Notes under the pieces: model-generated
Seen by the model: only the letters and a program-made list of their open reading frames with translations
The model's database searches: none
What the model was told of the DNA's origin: nothing
Translations under genes and position numbers: made by a program
Assembly (NCBI RefSeq): GCF_003934165.1
Contig: NZ_RKST01000022.1
Coordinates: forward strand, 27,123-91,122
Origin: Borborobacter arsenicus
GTDB lineage: Bacteria > Pseudomonadota > Alphaproteobacteria > Rhizobiales > Rhizobiaceae
Reading direction: 5' to 3'
Length of the DNA: 64,000 bases
Part shown: positions 10,640-20,585 of the stretch, piece by piece
Layout: every line of letters starts with the position of its first letter
Position numbering within the stretch: position 1 is the first letter of the stretch

Positions 10640-11506
10640 ATGTATGATTTCCTGATCGCCCCCTTTGTCGAGTTCGGCTTCATGCAGCGCGCTCTGGCAG
10701 GTTCGCTGCTTTTGTCGCTCGGCGCTTGCCCGGTCGGGGTCTTCCTGATGCTGCGGCGCATGAGCCTGACGGGCGACGCGATGGCGCATGCGATCCTGCC
10801 GGGCGCTGCAGCGGGGTTCCTCTTGTTCGGACTGCAGATCGTGCCGATGACCATCGGCGGGCTGGTCGCCGGCGCCATCGTCGCAATCGGCGCGGGTGCA
10901 ATTTCACGCTTCACCGTCCAGAGGGAAGACGCCTCAATGGCGGCGTTCTATCTCATTTCGCTGGCACTCGGCGTGCTGATCGTATCGTTGCGCGGTTCCA
11001 GCGTCGACCTGATGCATGTGCTTTTCGGCACTGTGCTCGCCCTCAGCAATGACGCCCTGACGCTGATTGCGTTGATTTCAGCCATCACGCTTGTCGTGCT
11101 GGCGATCTTCTGGCGCGCCGTCGTCGCCGAATGCCTCGATCCGCTGTTCCTGCGGTCGGTTAGCCGGCTCGGCCCTCCGGTGCATTTCATCTTCCTGGGC
11201 CTCGTCGTGCTCAATCTGGTTGGCGGCTTCCAGGCCCTTGGCACGCTGCTATCGGTCGGGCTGATGATCCTGCCGGCAGCGGCCGCCCGATTCTGGACCG
11301 CACGGGTCGGGCCGATGTGTGCAATTGCTGTCGTGATTGGCATCGCATCCTGCGTTGCCGGCCTGCTGATGTCCTATCACGCCGCCCTGCCCTCGGGCCC
11401 GGCCATCATCCTGTCGGCCGGCGCAATCTATCTGCTTTCCACCATTTTCGGTACGCGCGGCATCTTCAACACCCGCGTGCGCCATCACCGGCACCGGACT
11501 GCCTAA
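10640..11506 (+). CDS. aztB: metal ABC transporter permease (AztB-like, ZnuB/MntB family)
   Basis: Integral membrane subunit with about eight hydrophobic segments, 288 residues from the ATG at 10640. The family segment GDAMAHAILPGAAAGF is present near residue 50, and VGLMILPAAAARFW lies toward the C-terminus. An alternative TTG at 10628 overlaps the ATPase stop by three bases. Neither start has an ideal ribosome site; the ATG was preferred because MYDFLIAPF is the usual N-terminus of the family. It would form the inner-membrane channel powered by the upstream ATPase and fed by the binding protein encoded downstream. Confidence 0.9.
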   Translation: MYDFLIAPFVEFGFMQRALAGSLLLSLGACPVGVFLMLRRMSLTGDAMAHAILPGAAAGFLLFGLQIVPMTIGGLVAGAIVAIGAGAISRFTVQREDASMAAFYLISLALGVLIVSLRGSSVDLMHVLFGTVLALSNDALTLIALISAITLVVLAIFWRAVVAECLDPLFLRSVSRLGPPVHFIFLGLVVLNLVGGFQALGTLLSVGLMILPAAAARFWTARVGPMCAIAVVIGIASCVAGLLMSYHAALPSGPAIILSAGAIYLLSTIFGTRGIFNTRVRHHRHRTA

Positions 11507-11524
11507 CCATCCAAGGAGACGCCA

Positions 11525-12493
11525 ATGCTCAAAGCCCTTCGTCTTGCCGCCATTTTGAATGTTATAATATTAAGCCCTCTTGCGATCTCCCATGCCGTGG
11601 CCGAGCCGCTCAAGGTAGTCGCCAGTTTTTCCATCATCGGCGATTTCGCGAAGAATGTCGGGGGCGACCGCATCGAACTGACCACGCTGGTGGGACCGGA
11701 TGGCGATGCTCATGTCTATGAGCCAAAGCCTGCCGATGCCGTGGCGATGGCCTCAGCCGATGTGGTGCTGGTCAATGGCCTCAATTTCGAAGGCTTCCTG
11801 CAGCGGCTGGTCGATGCCAGTGCGACCAAGGCCGCCGTTGTCGAACTGACCAAGGGCATCGAACCTATCACCATGAAACAAGAGCATGAACATGCTGACG
11901 AAGGGCATGACCGCGAGGAAGGCCATGACCATGCAGATGCGCATGAGCATCATCACCACGGCGACATTGACCCACATGCATTCCAGTCGGTCGCCAATGC
12001 GAAAATCTATGTGAAGAACATAGAAGACGCCTTCTGCGCTGCCGACGCCGCCGGCTGCGACACCTATCGCGCCAATGCGAGCGCCTATAGCGAAAAACTG
12101 GCCGCCACCGAGGAGGAGATCAAGGCAGCGGTAGCCTCCATTCCGGCGGATAAGCGGGTGATCATCACCTCACACGACGCCTTCGGCTATTTCGAAAACG
12201 CCTATGGCCTGACATTCTTGGCGCCTGAAGGCATTTCGACGGAAGCCGAAGCATCGGCTGCCGATGTCGCCGCGCTGATCAAGCAGGTCCGGGAAGACAA
12301 GGCTTCGGCCATTTTTGTGGAAAGCATCACCAATGCAAGACTGATCGAGCAGATTGCCACCGAAACCGGGCTGAAGGTCGGCGGCACGCTCTATTCCGAT
12401 GCGCTTTCGCCGGAAGGCGGCCCGGCCGCGACCTATATCGAGCTGATGCGCAGCAATATCGCCACCATCAAGGGCGCGATCCTCGGCTCCTGA
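11525..12493 (+). CDS. aztC: zinc/metal ABC transporter substrate-binding protein (AztC-like, ZnuA family)
   Basis: Periplasmic cluster A-I binding protein, 322 residues, with a signal peptide of about 25 residues ending near SHAVAEP. Likely metal ligands are the histidines in GDAHVYEP, IDPHAFQ and TSHDAFGY, and the aspartate in LYSDALSPEGG. Between the first two lies a histidine/acid-rich loop (about residues 116-148, including DAHEHHHHGDIDPHAF) typical of zinc-specific members. The ribosome site AAGGAGA precedes the ATG. It is the last gene of the aztABC-like operon. No aztD-type metallochaperone gene follows, unlike the Paracoccus operon. Confidence 0.92.
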   Translation: MLKALRLAAILNVIILSPLAISHAVAEPLKVVASFSIIGDFAKNVGGDRIELTTLVGPDGDAHVYEPKPADAVAMASADVVLVNGLNFEGFLQRLVDASATKAAVVELTKGIEPITMKQEHEHADEGHDREEGHDHADAHEHHHHGDIDPHAFQSVANAKIYVKNIEDAFCAADAAGCDTYRANASAYSEKLAATEEEIKAAVASIPADKRVIITSHDAFGYFENAYGLTFLAPEGISTEAEASAADVAALIKQVREDKASAIFVESITNARLIEQIATETGLKVGGTLYSDALSPEGGPAATYIELMRSNIATIKGAILGS

Positions 12494-12535
12494 GAAGATT
12501 TCGCAGAAAGCCTCCCAAGGCAGTTGACCGAGCCT

Positions 12536-12573
12536 CCCGCTTTCCCCTACCCAACAAGGCAGAGGAAAGCGGG
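12536..12573 (+). terminator. stem-loop downstream of the metal transporter operon
   Basis: Perfect 10-bp inverted repeat CCCGCTTTCC (12536-12545) / GGAAAGCGGG (12564-12573) with an 18-nt loop, between the binding-protein gene and the next gene. There is no T-run, so it is either a weak or factor-assisted terminator or an mRNA 3'-end stabiliser. Confidence 0.45.
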
Positions 12574-12617
12574 GCTGAGTTCATGGCAGCCGACCATACC
12601 GCATTGAGGAGGTTTGC

Positions 12618-14687
<2,070 letters not shown>

Positions 14688-14812
14688 TCCGCCGGCCTTT
14701 TCATGTCACAGTCGTTGGCCGCGTTGCGGTCGATGCCACGGCATGGCAAAGGCTCCCCGACAACGGCCGGACAATTTCGGCCGCAAGCGCGAACGAACCC
14801 ATGAGGACCACC

Positions 14813-15148
14813 ATGGAATACCGTCCGATTTCCGATGAATTTTCCGTGTCGGGGCAGATCAGCGCCGACCAGATCTCCACCATCAAGGCTGCCGGGTTCA
14901 AGAGCATCATCTGCAACCGCCCGGACAATGAGCAGCCCGGGCAACCATCGGCGGCCGAAATCCGCAAGGCGGCGGAAGCAGCCGGCCTCGGCTTTCGCTA
15001 TGTTCCGGTGATCAGCGGGCAGCCGGCAACGCCGGACGACGTTGCCGCCATGGCGGCGGCATTGGAGGAACTGGAAGGTCCGGTGTTCGCCTATTGCCGC
15101 TCCGGCGCGCGCTCGACCAATCTGTTCATTGCCGTGCAGCAGGCGTAG
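14813..15148 (+). CDS. TIGR01244 family protein (phosphatase-like, beta-lactamase-hydrolase-like domain)
   Basis: A 111-residue protein with the dual-specificity-phosphatase-like fold of the DUF442/TIGR01244 family. It has ISADQISTIKAAGFKSIICN early and the active-site loop CRSGARS (C-X5-R) near residue 97. In other bacteria this domain occurs alone or fused to sulfide-handling beta-lactamase-fold proteins, and members are annotated as sulfurtransferase or phosphatase; the substrate is not established. The ATG at 14813 follows GAGGACC; an upstream in-frame ATG at 14801 lacks a ribosome site. It may be co-transcribed with the beta-oxidation gene 125 bp upstream. Confidence 0.85.
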   Translation: MEYRPISDEFSVSGQISADQISTIKAAGFKSIICNRPDNEQPGQPSAAEIRKAAEAAGLGFRYVPVISGQPATPDDVAAMAAALEELEGPVFAYCRSGARSTNLFIAVQQA

Positions 15149-15171
15149 CCACCTGCCAACGGCCCGGAAGG

Positions 15172-15639
15172 TCACAGCGGCAGCGACGACGTTTCCTTCA
15201 GCGTCTGCAGGACGATCGCCGTCTTCACATGCTGTACGGATTCATGCGGCAGCAGCACGCCGTTGACGAAATCGGCAAGCGAGCGCAGGTCGGGCGTCAC
15301 CACCTTCAATATGTAGTCCATTTCGCCGGTCAGCGCGTGCGCCTCCTGAACTTCGGGCAGGCGCGCAAGAAGATCGGCGAAGCGCTGGGCATTGTCGCGA
15401 TTGTGGGTGGCAAGGGTCACCGAAATGACGTTGACGAGCGAAAAACCCAGCCGGTCGCGATCGAGCACGGCGCGATAGCCGCGAATATAGCCCTCCTCCT
15501 CCAACCTCTGGCGTCGCCGCGAGCATTGCGACGGCGACAGGTTCACGCGCTCGGAAAGATCGCCATTGGTCAGGCGCCCGTCGTTTTGCAGAAATGACAG
15601 TATCTTGCGATCGAACTGATCCAAGCGCTCGTAATTCAT
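15172..15639 (-). CDS. Lrp/AsnC family transcriptional regulator
   Basis: A 155-residue feast/famine regulator. The N-terminal helix-turn-helix reads LTNGDLSERVNLSPSQCSRR with EEEGYIRGY after it, and the C-terminal RAM ligand-binding domain includes LTGEMDYILKVV. The frame is open for 33 further codons upstream, but the ATG at 15639 gives the conserved MNYERLDQFDRKIL start. The gene is divergent from hpd with a 137-bp shared intergenic region, so local control of hpd, probably with an aromatic amino acid as effector, is the natural inference. Confidence 0.92.
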   Translation of the reverse strand: MNYERLDQFDRKILSFLQNDGRLTNGDLSERVNLSPSQCSRRRQRLEEEGYIRGYRAVLDRDRLGFSLVNVISVTLATHNRDNAQRFADLLARLPEVQEAHALTGEMDYILKVVTPDLRSLADFVNGVLLPHESVQHVKTAIVLQTLKETSSLPL

Positions 15640-15724
15640 GACTTTCCCTATCTCCATGCATGGGCTGTGCGCATTTTCGTCGTTCCCAGCACTCGAATGC
15701 AAGCAAAATGCACGCTGCGGGAGG

Positions 15725-15763
15725 TATAATTCAGTCATGTGAAAATTCCGGTTTTTTAAACCG
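15725..15763 (+). promoter_or_regulatory. hpd promoter -10 element and leader dyad
   Basis: A perfect TATAAT lies at 15725-15730, about 45 bp before the hpd start. It is followed by the dyad CGGTTT/AAACCG with a 3-nt centre (15749-15763) just ahead of the ribosome site GAGAGGAGG. Upstream, GTGCGCATTTT and AAAATGCAC form a loose inverted pair that could bind the divergent Lrp-type regulator. Only the sequence matches are observed; regulation is inferred. Confidence 0.45.
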
Positions 15764-15776
15764 AGAGGAGGATTTC

Positions 15777-16889
15777 ATGGGCCCTTTCCCACATGATGCC
15801 CCGCCCGCCACGATCAGCAAGGCCAACCCTGCCGGCACCGATGGATTCGAATTCGTGGAATTCGCCCATCCCGAGCCGGAAAAGCTGTCGGACCTGTTTG
15901 CCCGCATGGGCTATGTGCCGGTTGCCAGGCACCGGACAAAGAACATCACCGTCTGGCGCCAAGGCGACATCAATTACGTGCTCAACGCCGAGCCCGGTTC
16001 CTACGGCATGAAGTTCGTGGAAAAGCATGGCCCCTGCGCGCCCTCCATGGCGTGGCGGGTGGTGGATGCCAAGCATGCTTATGACCATGCCGTGGCCAAG
16101 GGCGCTGTCCCCTATGACGGCGACGACAAGACGCTCGACGTGCCGGCCATTGTTGGCATCGGCGGCTCGCTGCTTTATTTCGTCGAAAAATACGGCGCCA
16201 AGGGCTCGGCCTATGACGCGGAATTCGAATGGCTCGGCGAACGCGACCCCAAGCCCGAAGGTGTCGGTTTCTACTATCTCGATCACCTCACCCACAATGT
16301 CTATCGCGGCAATATGGACAAGTGGTGGGCCTTCTACCGTGAATTGTTCGGCTTCAAGCAGATCCACTATTTCGACATTGACGGCCGCATCACCGGCCTG
16401 GTCAGCCGCGCCATCACCTCGCCTTGCGGCAAGATCCGCATCCCGCTGAATGAATCCAAGGACGAGACCAGCCAGATCGCCGAATATCTGAAGAAGTATC
16501 GGGGCGAAGGCATCCAGCACATCGCGGTCGGCACCGAGGCCATCTACGACGGTACCGACAAGCTCGCCGACAACGGGCTGAAATTCATGCCGGGCCCGCC
16601 CGACACCTATTACGAGAAATCGCAGACCCGCGTGCACGGCCATGACGAACCGATCGAGCGGATGAAGAAGCACGGCATATTGATCGACGGCGAAGGTGTG
16701 GTCGATGGCGGCATGACGAAAATCCTGCTGCAGATCTTCTCCAAGACCGTCATCGGGCCGATCTTCTTCGAGTTCATCCAGCGCAAGGGCGACGAAGGCT
16801 TCGGCGAGGGCAATTTCCGGGCTTTGTTCGAATCCATCGAGGAAGACCAGATCCGCCGCGGCGTGATCAAGGTCCAGGCTGCGGAGTAG
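15777..16889 (+). CDS. hpd: 4-hydroxyphenylpyruvate dioxygenase
   Basis: Non-haem Fe(II) enzyme converting 4-hydroxyphenylpyruvate to homogentisate, the entry step of tyrosine catabolism here. The 370-residue length fits the family. Metal ligands are visible as His in YLDHLTHNV (near residue 170), His in GIQHIAVG (near 249) and Glu in FFEFIQRKG (near 331). The ATG at 15777 follows GAGAGGAGG. The frame runs open upstream to 15660 but lacks a start signal there. It is divergent from the Lrp-type regulator and convergent with the DinB-family gene; hmgA and fumarylacetoacetase lie 1-4 kb downstream on the other strand. Confidence 0.97.
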   Translation: MGPFPHDAPPATISKANPAGTDGFEFVEFAHPEPEKLSDLFARMGYVPVARHRTKNITVWRQGDINYVLNAEPGSYGMKFVEKHGPCAPSMAWRVVDAKHAYDHAVAKGAVPYDGDDKTLDVPAIVGIGGSLLYFVEKYGAKGSAYDAEFEWLGERDPKPEGVGFYYLDHLTHNVYRGNMDKWWAFYRELFGFKQIHYFDIDGRITGLVSRAITSPCGKIRIPLNESKDETSQIAEYLKKYRGEGIQHIAVGTEAIYDGTDKLADNGLKFMPGPPDTYYEKSQTRVHGHDEPIERMKKHGILIDGEGVVDGGMTKILLQIFSKTVIGPIFFEFIQRKGDEGFGEGNFRALFESIEEDQIRRGVIKVQAAE

Positions 16890-16921
16890 GTTCCGCCCCA
16901 GATGATCCGCGTGCGGCTCGA

Positions 16922-17458
16922 CTACAGGCCGAGCCGCTCCAGCTCATCCCGGCGCAGCGGCAGATCGTAGTCGAGCAGGAATTCGTCCAGTTGCGGCGGC
17001 TTGACCGAGGTGCCGGACAGCATCGCATGCACCTGCCCGCGATGATGAATCTGGTGCAGGAAAAGATGCGCCAGAAGATCGCCGATACGTTCCGGAATGA
17101 TGCCGTCCTCGCGCCGGTCGGTGGGCACGTAACGATCGAGATCGGTTTCGATGAAACCGTCGCAGAAGCGGATCAATCGCCAATCGAAATCGGCCTGCGC
17201 CTGGGAGAGTGCGGCCGCATTGTCGAATGCACCAAAATCATCGAACGCCGCAGCGCCGAGCGGCCCTTCTTCGAGAAAATCCAGATAGAGATGGTCAACC
17301 GCCAGAATGTGGTTGAGCGTTTCCTTGATCGAAGGAAAGAAGCTGACGCGTTCCGCCTCGAACTCACCCGGCCGCAGCGCCAGCACGGCATGGTAGAGCC
17401 GGTCGTTGGACCAGCGATTGTTGCGCGCCATGCGGCGGTTATGGGTCAGCAGGTCCAT
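16922..17458 (-). CDS. DinB family protein (four-helix thiol-transferase-like fold)
   Basis: A 178-residue DinB/YfiT-like protein. The metal-binding histidine triad of the fold is intact: one His in LNHILAVDH (about residue 50), and the H-X3-H pattern in HQIHHRGQVH (about residue 136). The superfamily includes mycothiol-dependent maleylpyruvate isomerase and bacillithiol transferases. The gene lies directly downstream of hmgA and fumarylacetoacetase on the same strand, separated from the latter by a 105-bp palindromic repeat. This suggests a link to homogentisate catabolism. Despite the name there is no reason to call it a DNA polymerase or a damage-response protein. Function is unproven. Confidence 0.88.
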   Translation of the reverse strand: MDLLTHNRRMARNNRWSNDRLYHAVLALRPGEFEAERVSFFPSIKETLNHILAVDHLYLDFLEEGPLGAAAFDDFGAFDNAAALSQAQADFDWRLIRFCDGFIETDLDRYVPTDRREDGIIPERIGDLLAHLFLHQIHHRGQVHAMLSGTSVKPPQLDEFLLDYDLPLRRDELERLGL

Positions 17459-17471
17459 TTTTCCCCGCTGG

Positions 17472-17576
17472 TTAGAGCATCGGACCGAAAAGTGTACTCG
17501 GTTTTCGGATTATTCCGATGCTCAATCAAGTGTTAGAGCGTCCTTTGTGCGTCCAAAAAGATGCACGGCGCTCTAA
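17472..17576. repeat. double-hairpin palindromic intergenic repeat
   Basis: Two tandem stem-loops fill the gap between the fumarylacetoacetase and DinB genes. The first (17475-17523) pairs GAGCATCGGA with TCCGATGCTC and, inside it, CCGAAAA with TTTTCGG. The second (17533-17576) pairs TTAGAGCG with CGCTCTAA and, inside it, GTGC with GCAC. The structure looks like dispersed palindromic elements I recall from Mesorhizobium and Brucella relatives. The right arm overlaps the stop codon of the fumarylacetoacetase gene. Confidence 0.75.
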
Positions 17577-18586
17577 GCCTCGTGTCGTTGCACCGTCTGT
17601 TCGATGGCGCCGAAGATCGAATGGCCGGCCGTATCTTTCATCTCGATGCGCACCGTATCACCAAAGCGCATGAACGGCGTCTTCGGCGCGCCATCGGCAA
17701 TCGTCTCGATCATGCGGATTTCGGCGATGCAGGAATAGCCCGCACCGCCCTCGCCGACCGGCTTGCCGGGACCGCCATCGAGTTTGTTGGAAACCGTGCC
17801 GGAGCCGATGATCGTTCCCGCCGCCAGCGGTCTTGTTTTTGCGGCATGGGCAATGAGCTGCGGGAAATCGAAGGTCATGTCGATGCCGGCATTGGCGCGG
17901 CCGAACGGCTTGCCGTTCAAGTCGACGCTGAGCGGCAGGTGAACCTTGCCGCCGTCCCAGGCCTCGCCCAGTTCGTCCGGCGTGACGGCGACCGGCGAGA
18001 AGGCCGAAGAGGGCTTGCCCTGGAAGAAGCCGAAGCCCTTGGCAAGCTCGCCCGGAATGAGCCCGCGCAGCGAAACATCATTGACGAGCATGAGGAGCCG
18101 GATCGCATCACGCGCCTGCTCCACGCTCGCGCCGAGCGGCACATCGCCGACAATCACCGCGACCTCGCCTTCCATGTCGGCGCCGTGGGCTTCGTCGACA
18201 AGCGGTATCGGGTCGCGGGGGGCAAGGAAACTGTCGGAGCCGCCCTGATAGATCAGCGGATCCGTCCAGAAGCTTTCGGGCATGGTGGCGCCACGCGCCT
18301 TGCGCACCAGTTCGACGTGATTGACATAGGCCGAGCCATCCGCCCACTGATAGGCGCGCGGCAGCGGCGAATGCGCGTCATTTTCGTGAAAGCGCTCAGA
18401 AGGAACCGCGCCTGTCTCCAGCGATTCGGCAAGCGCTTCCAGATGCGGGGCTATGCGCTGCCAGTCATCCAGGGCGGCCTGCAAGGTGGGGGCCAGGAAA
18501 GACGCATCGGTGCAGCGCGTCAGGTCGCGCGACACCACCACCAGCTTTCCGTCGCGCGAACCGTTCTTCAGTGTCGCCAGTTTCAT
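17573..18586 (-). CDS. fumarylacetoacetate hydrolase family protein (probable fumarylacetoacetase)
   Basis: A 337-residue FAH-fold enzyme, predicted to cleave fumarylacetoacetate to fumarate and acetoacetate as the last step of the homogentisate route. The family core is visible: VNHVELVRKARG, SFWTDPLIYQGGSDSF, the metal-binding acid in DMEGEVAVI, and GSGTVSNK near the C-terminus. The ATG at 18586 follows GGGAGGA and gives the conserved MKLATLKNGSRDGKL start; an upstream in-frame ATG at 18625 lacks a ribosome site. It is transcribed with hmgA, whose stop is 77 bp upstream. Its own stop codon lies within the palindromic repeat. Confidence 0.92.
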   Translation of the reverse strand: MKLATLKNGSRDGKLVVVSRDLTRCTDASFLAPTLQAALDDWQRIAPHLEALAESLETGAVPSERFHENDAHSPLPRAYQWADGSAYVNHVELVRKARGATMPESFWTDPLIYQGGSDSFLAPRDPIPLVDEAHGADMEGEVAVIVGDVPLGASVEQARDAIRLLMLVNDVSLRGLIPGELAKGFGFFQGKPSSAFSPVAVTPDELGEAWDGGKVHLPLSVDLNGKPFGRANAGIDMTFDFPQLIAHAAKTRPLAAGTIIGSGTVSNKLDGGPGKPVGEGGAGYSCIAEIRMIETIADGAPKTPFMRFGDTVRIEMKDTAGHSIFGAIEQTVQRHEA

Positions 18587-18663
18587 GCAGTCCTCCCGTA
18601 ATGCGACCACATCGGCCGCCTGCACTCACAACAAGCCCATTGCTCGCGCAGGTCAAGACATCG

Positions 18664-19977
18664 TCACGACCAATCGCCTTCCGGCGTGCCATTGAAGCGC
18701 TTTTTGAGGTCCTTCCAGCAGTCAATGTAATTGTCCTGCCGCGTTTCGGCTTCGGCGCTGTAGCGCGTCAGCATCTGCGGAAAGCGCGTCTCAAACATGA
18801 AGGCCATGGTGTTTTCAAGCTTCACCGGCTTGAGCTCCGCCCTGGACGCCTTATCGAAGCCGGAGGCATCCGGCCCATGCGCCAGCATCATATTGTGCAG
18901 GCTGGCACCACCGGGCACGAAGCCCTCCTCCTTGGCGTCATACTGGCCGTGGATCAGCCCCATGAACTCGCTCATGATGTTGCGGTGATACCAGGGTGGC
19001 CGGAAGGTATTTTCCGCCACCAGCCAGCGCGGCGGAAAGATGACGAAATCGACATTGGCCGTGCCTTCCTCGCCGCTCGGCGCCGTCAGCACGGTGAAGA
19101 TCGACGGATCGGGATGGTCGAACAGGATCGCGCCGACCGGCGAATAGGTCGCAAGATCATATTTGTAGGGGGCATAGTTGCCGTGCCAGGCGACCACGTC
19201 CAGCGGCGAGTGATCAAGCTCCGTGACATGGAACTGCCCGCACCATTTCACGATCAGCCGGCACGGCGTCTCCTTCTCCTCGAACCATGCCGCCGGCGTC
19301 TTGAAGTCACGTGGGTTGGCCAGGCAATTGGCGCCGATCGGCCCGCGATCGGGCATGGTGAATTTTGCGCCGTAGTTTTCGCAGATATAGCCGCGCACTT
19401 CCGGATCGACCAATTCGACCTTGAACACCAGGCCTCGCGGCAGCACGGCGATCTCGCCGGGCCTCAGTTCGATCACGCCCATTTCGGTGACGAAGCTCAG
19501 CCGGCCGACCTGCGGCACCACCAGAAGTTCGCCATCGGCATTGAAGAAGTGGTCGTCCGTCATAGAGCGGTTGGCGACATAGACATGGGCCGCCATGCCG
19601 CTCTGGCCGAGCGCATCACCCGCCGTGGTCATGGTGCGGATGCCGGCGAGGAAATCCGTTGGCTGATCGGGCATCGGCGCGGGGTTCCAGCGATACTGGC
19701 CGAGCGCGAGTTCATGATCGCCGACATTCGGCGCGGTCTTCCACAGCGGATAGGCAGCCGATCTGAAGCGCCCGGTATGCTTGACGCTCGGTCGGATGCG
19801 ATAAAGCCAGGAGCGCTCATTGGTGCCGCGCGGGGCAGTGAAGGGCGAGCCGGACAATTGCTCGGCATAGAGCCCGTAAGCCGGCCTTTGCGGCGAATTT
19901 CGCCCCTGCGGCAGCGCACCGGGCAGGCTTTCCGTTTCAAAATCATTGCCGAAGCCGGGCATATAGGCATAGGCCAT
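18664..19977 (-). CDS. hmgA: homogentisate 1,2-dioxygenase
   Basis: Fe(II) ring-cleaving dioxygenase that turns homogentisate into maleylacetoacetate; 437 residues, full length. Fe ligands appear as His and Glu in [16 protein letters not shown] (near residues 329-336), and the third histidine in MLAHGPDAS (near 364). The N-terminal [12 protein letters not shown] and [17 protein letters not shown] are diagnostic. Start choice: ATG at 19977 (MAYAYMPG) has AGGGAG at proper spacing; ATG at 19983 is also possible. The frame also extends to an ATG at 20040 nearly abutting the divergent MarR gene, but that start has no ribosome site. Confidence 0.96.
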   Translation of the reverse strand: MAYAYMPGFGNDFETESLPGALPQGRNSPQRPAYGLYAEQLSGSPFTAPRGTNERSWLYRIRPSVKHTGRFRSAAYPLWKTAPNVGDHELALGQYRWNPAPMPDQPTDFLAGIRTMTTAGDALGQSGMAAHVYVANRSMTDDHFFNADGELLVVPQVGRLSFVTEMGVIELRPGEIAVLPRGLVFKVELVDPEVRGYICENYGAKFTMPDRGPIGANCLANPRDFKTPAAWFEEKETPCRLIVKWCGQFHVTELDHSPLDVVAWHGNYAPYKYDLATYSPVGAILFDHPDPSIFTVLTAPSGEEGTANVDFVIFPPRWLVAENTFRPPWYHRNIMSEFMGLIHGQYDAKEEGFVPGGASLHNMMLAHGPDASGFDKASRAELKPVKLENTMAFMFETRFPQMLTRYSAEAETRQDNYIDCWKDLKKRFNGTPEGDWS

Positions 19978-20014
19978 GGCCATGCTCCCTGGTTGACGTA
20001 AATTTGTTTCAAAC

Positions 20015-20038
20015 GTAACCATCGAAAATGTAACCATC
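20015..20038. promoter_or_regulatory. direct repeats in the hmgA/marR divergent promoter region
   Basis: GTAACCATC occurs twice in direct orientation (20015-20023 and 20030-20038), 15 bp apart, in the ~65-bp gap between hmgA and the MarR gene. A short dyad GTTTCAAAC lies just left of it (20006-20014). These are candidate operators for the MarR-type regulator acting on both genes. Confidence 0.4.
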
Positions 20039-20042
20039 AACT

Positions 20043-20585
20043 ATGAGTGCGATAGTGGCCGACGATATTCTGGCGCTTGAGAGTTTTCTTCCCTACCGGC
20101 TCAACCGGCTGGCGGATGCGGTCAGCCGCGAATTTGCCGGCACCTATCGCGATCGCCATGGCCTGACCCGTCCGGAATGGCGGGTCTTCGCCACGCTCGG
20201 GCAGTTCGGAACCATGACGGCAACGGCCATCGGCGCACATTCGGCCATGCACAAGACCAAGGTCTCGCGTGCCGTCGTTGCGCTTGAACAACGCAAATGG
20301 CTGATGCGCACGCCGGATGCATCCGACCGGCGCATAGAACATCTGGCGCTGACCAAGGCGGGCGTTACCGCCTATCGGGAGATGGTGCCGCTCGCCAAGG
20401 CGTTCGAGAAAGAGCTTCTGCGGCGGCTGAAGCGCGCGCAGGCTACCGCTCTGATGGAGGGGCTGACCGCGCTGGAAGCCGGATTACTCGGCTCGGGTGC
20501 GGCGTCAGCGCCCGGAACGGCTCACCAGTCCATCACCACTTTGCCGGAATTGCCGCTTTTCATGGCTTCGAAGCCGTCGCGGTAA
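20043..20585 (+). CDS. MarR family transcriptional regulator, probable regulator of homogentisate genes
   Basis: A 180-residue winged-helix regulator. The recognition region reads [20 protein letters not shown], followed by the wing [19 protein letters not shown]; flanking helices form the dimer. It is divergent from hmgA with a very short shared promoter region that contains direct repeats. Control of hmgA and fumarylacetoacetase by an intermediate such as homogentisate is inferred from position only. Its 3' end overlaps the convergent threonine dehydrogenase gene by 64 bp. Confidence 0.92.
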   Translation: MSAIVADDILALESFLPYRLNRLADAVSREFAGTYRDRHGLTRPEWRVFATLGQFGTMTATAIGAHSAMHKTKVSRAVVALEQRKWLMRTPDASDRRIEHLALTKAGVTAYREMVPLAKAFEKELLRRLKRAQATALMEGLTALEAGLLGSGAASAPGTAHQSITTLPELPLFMASKPSR

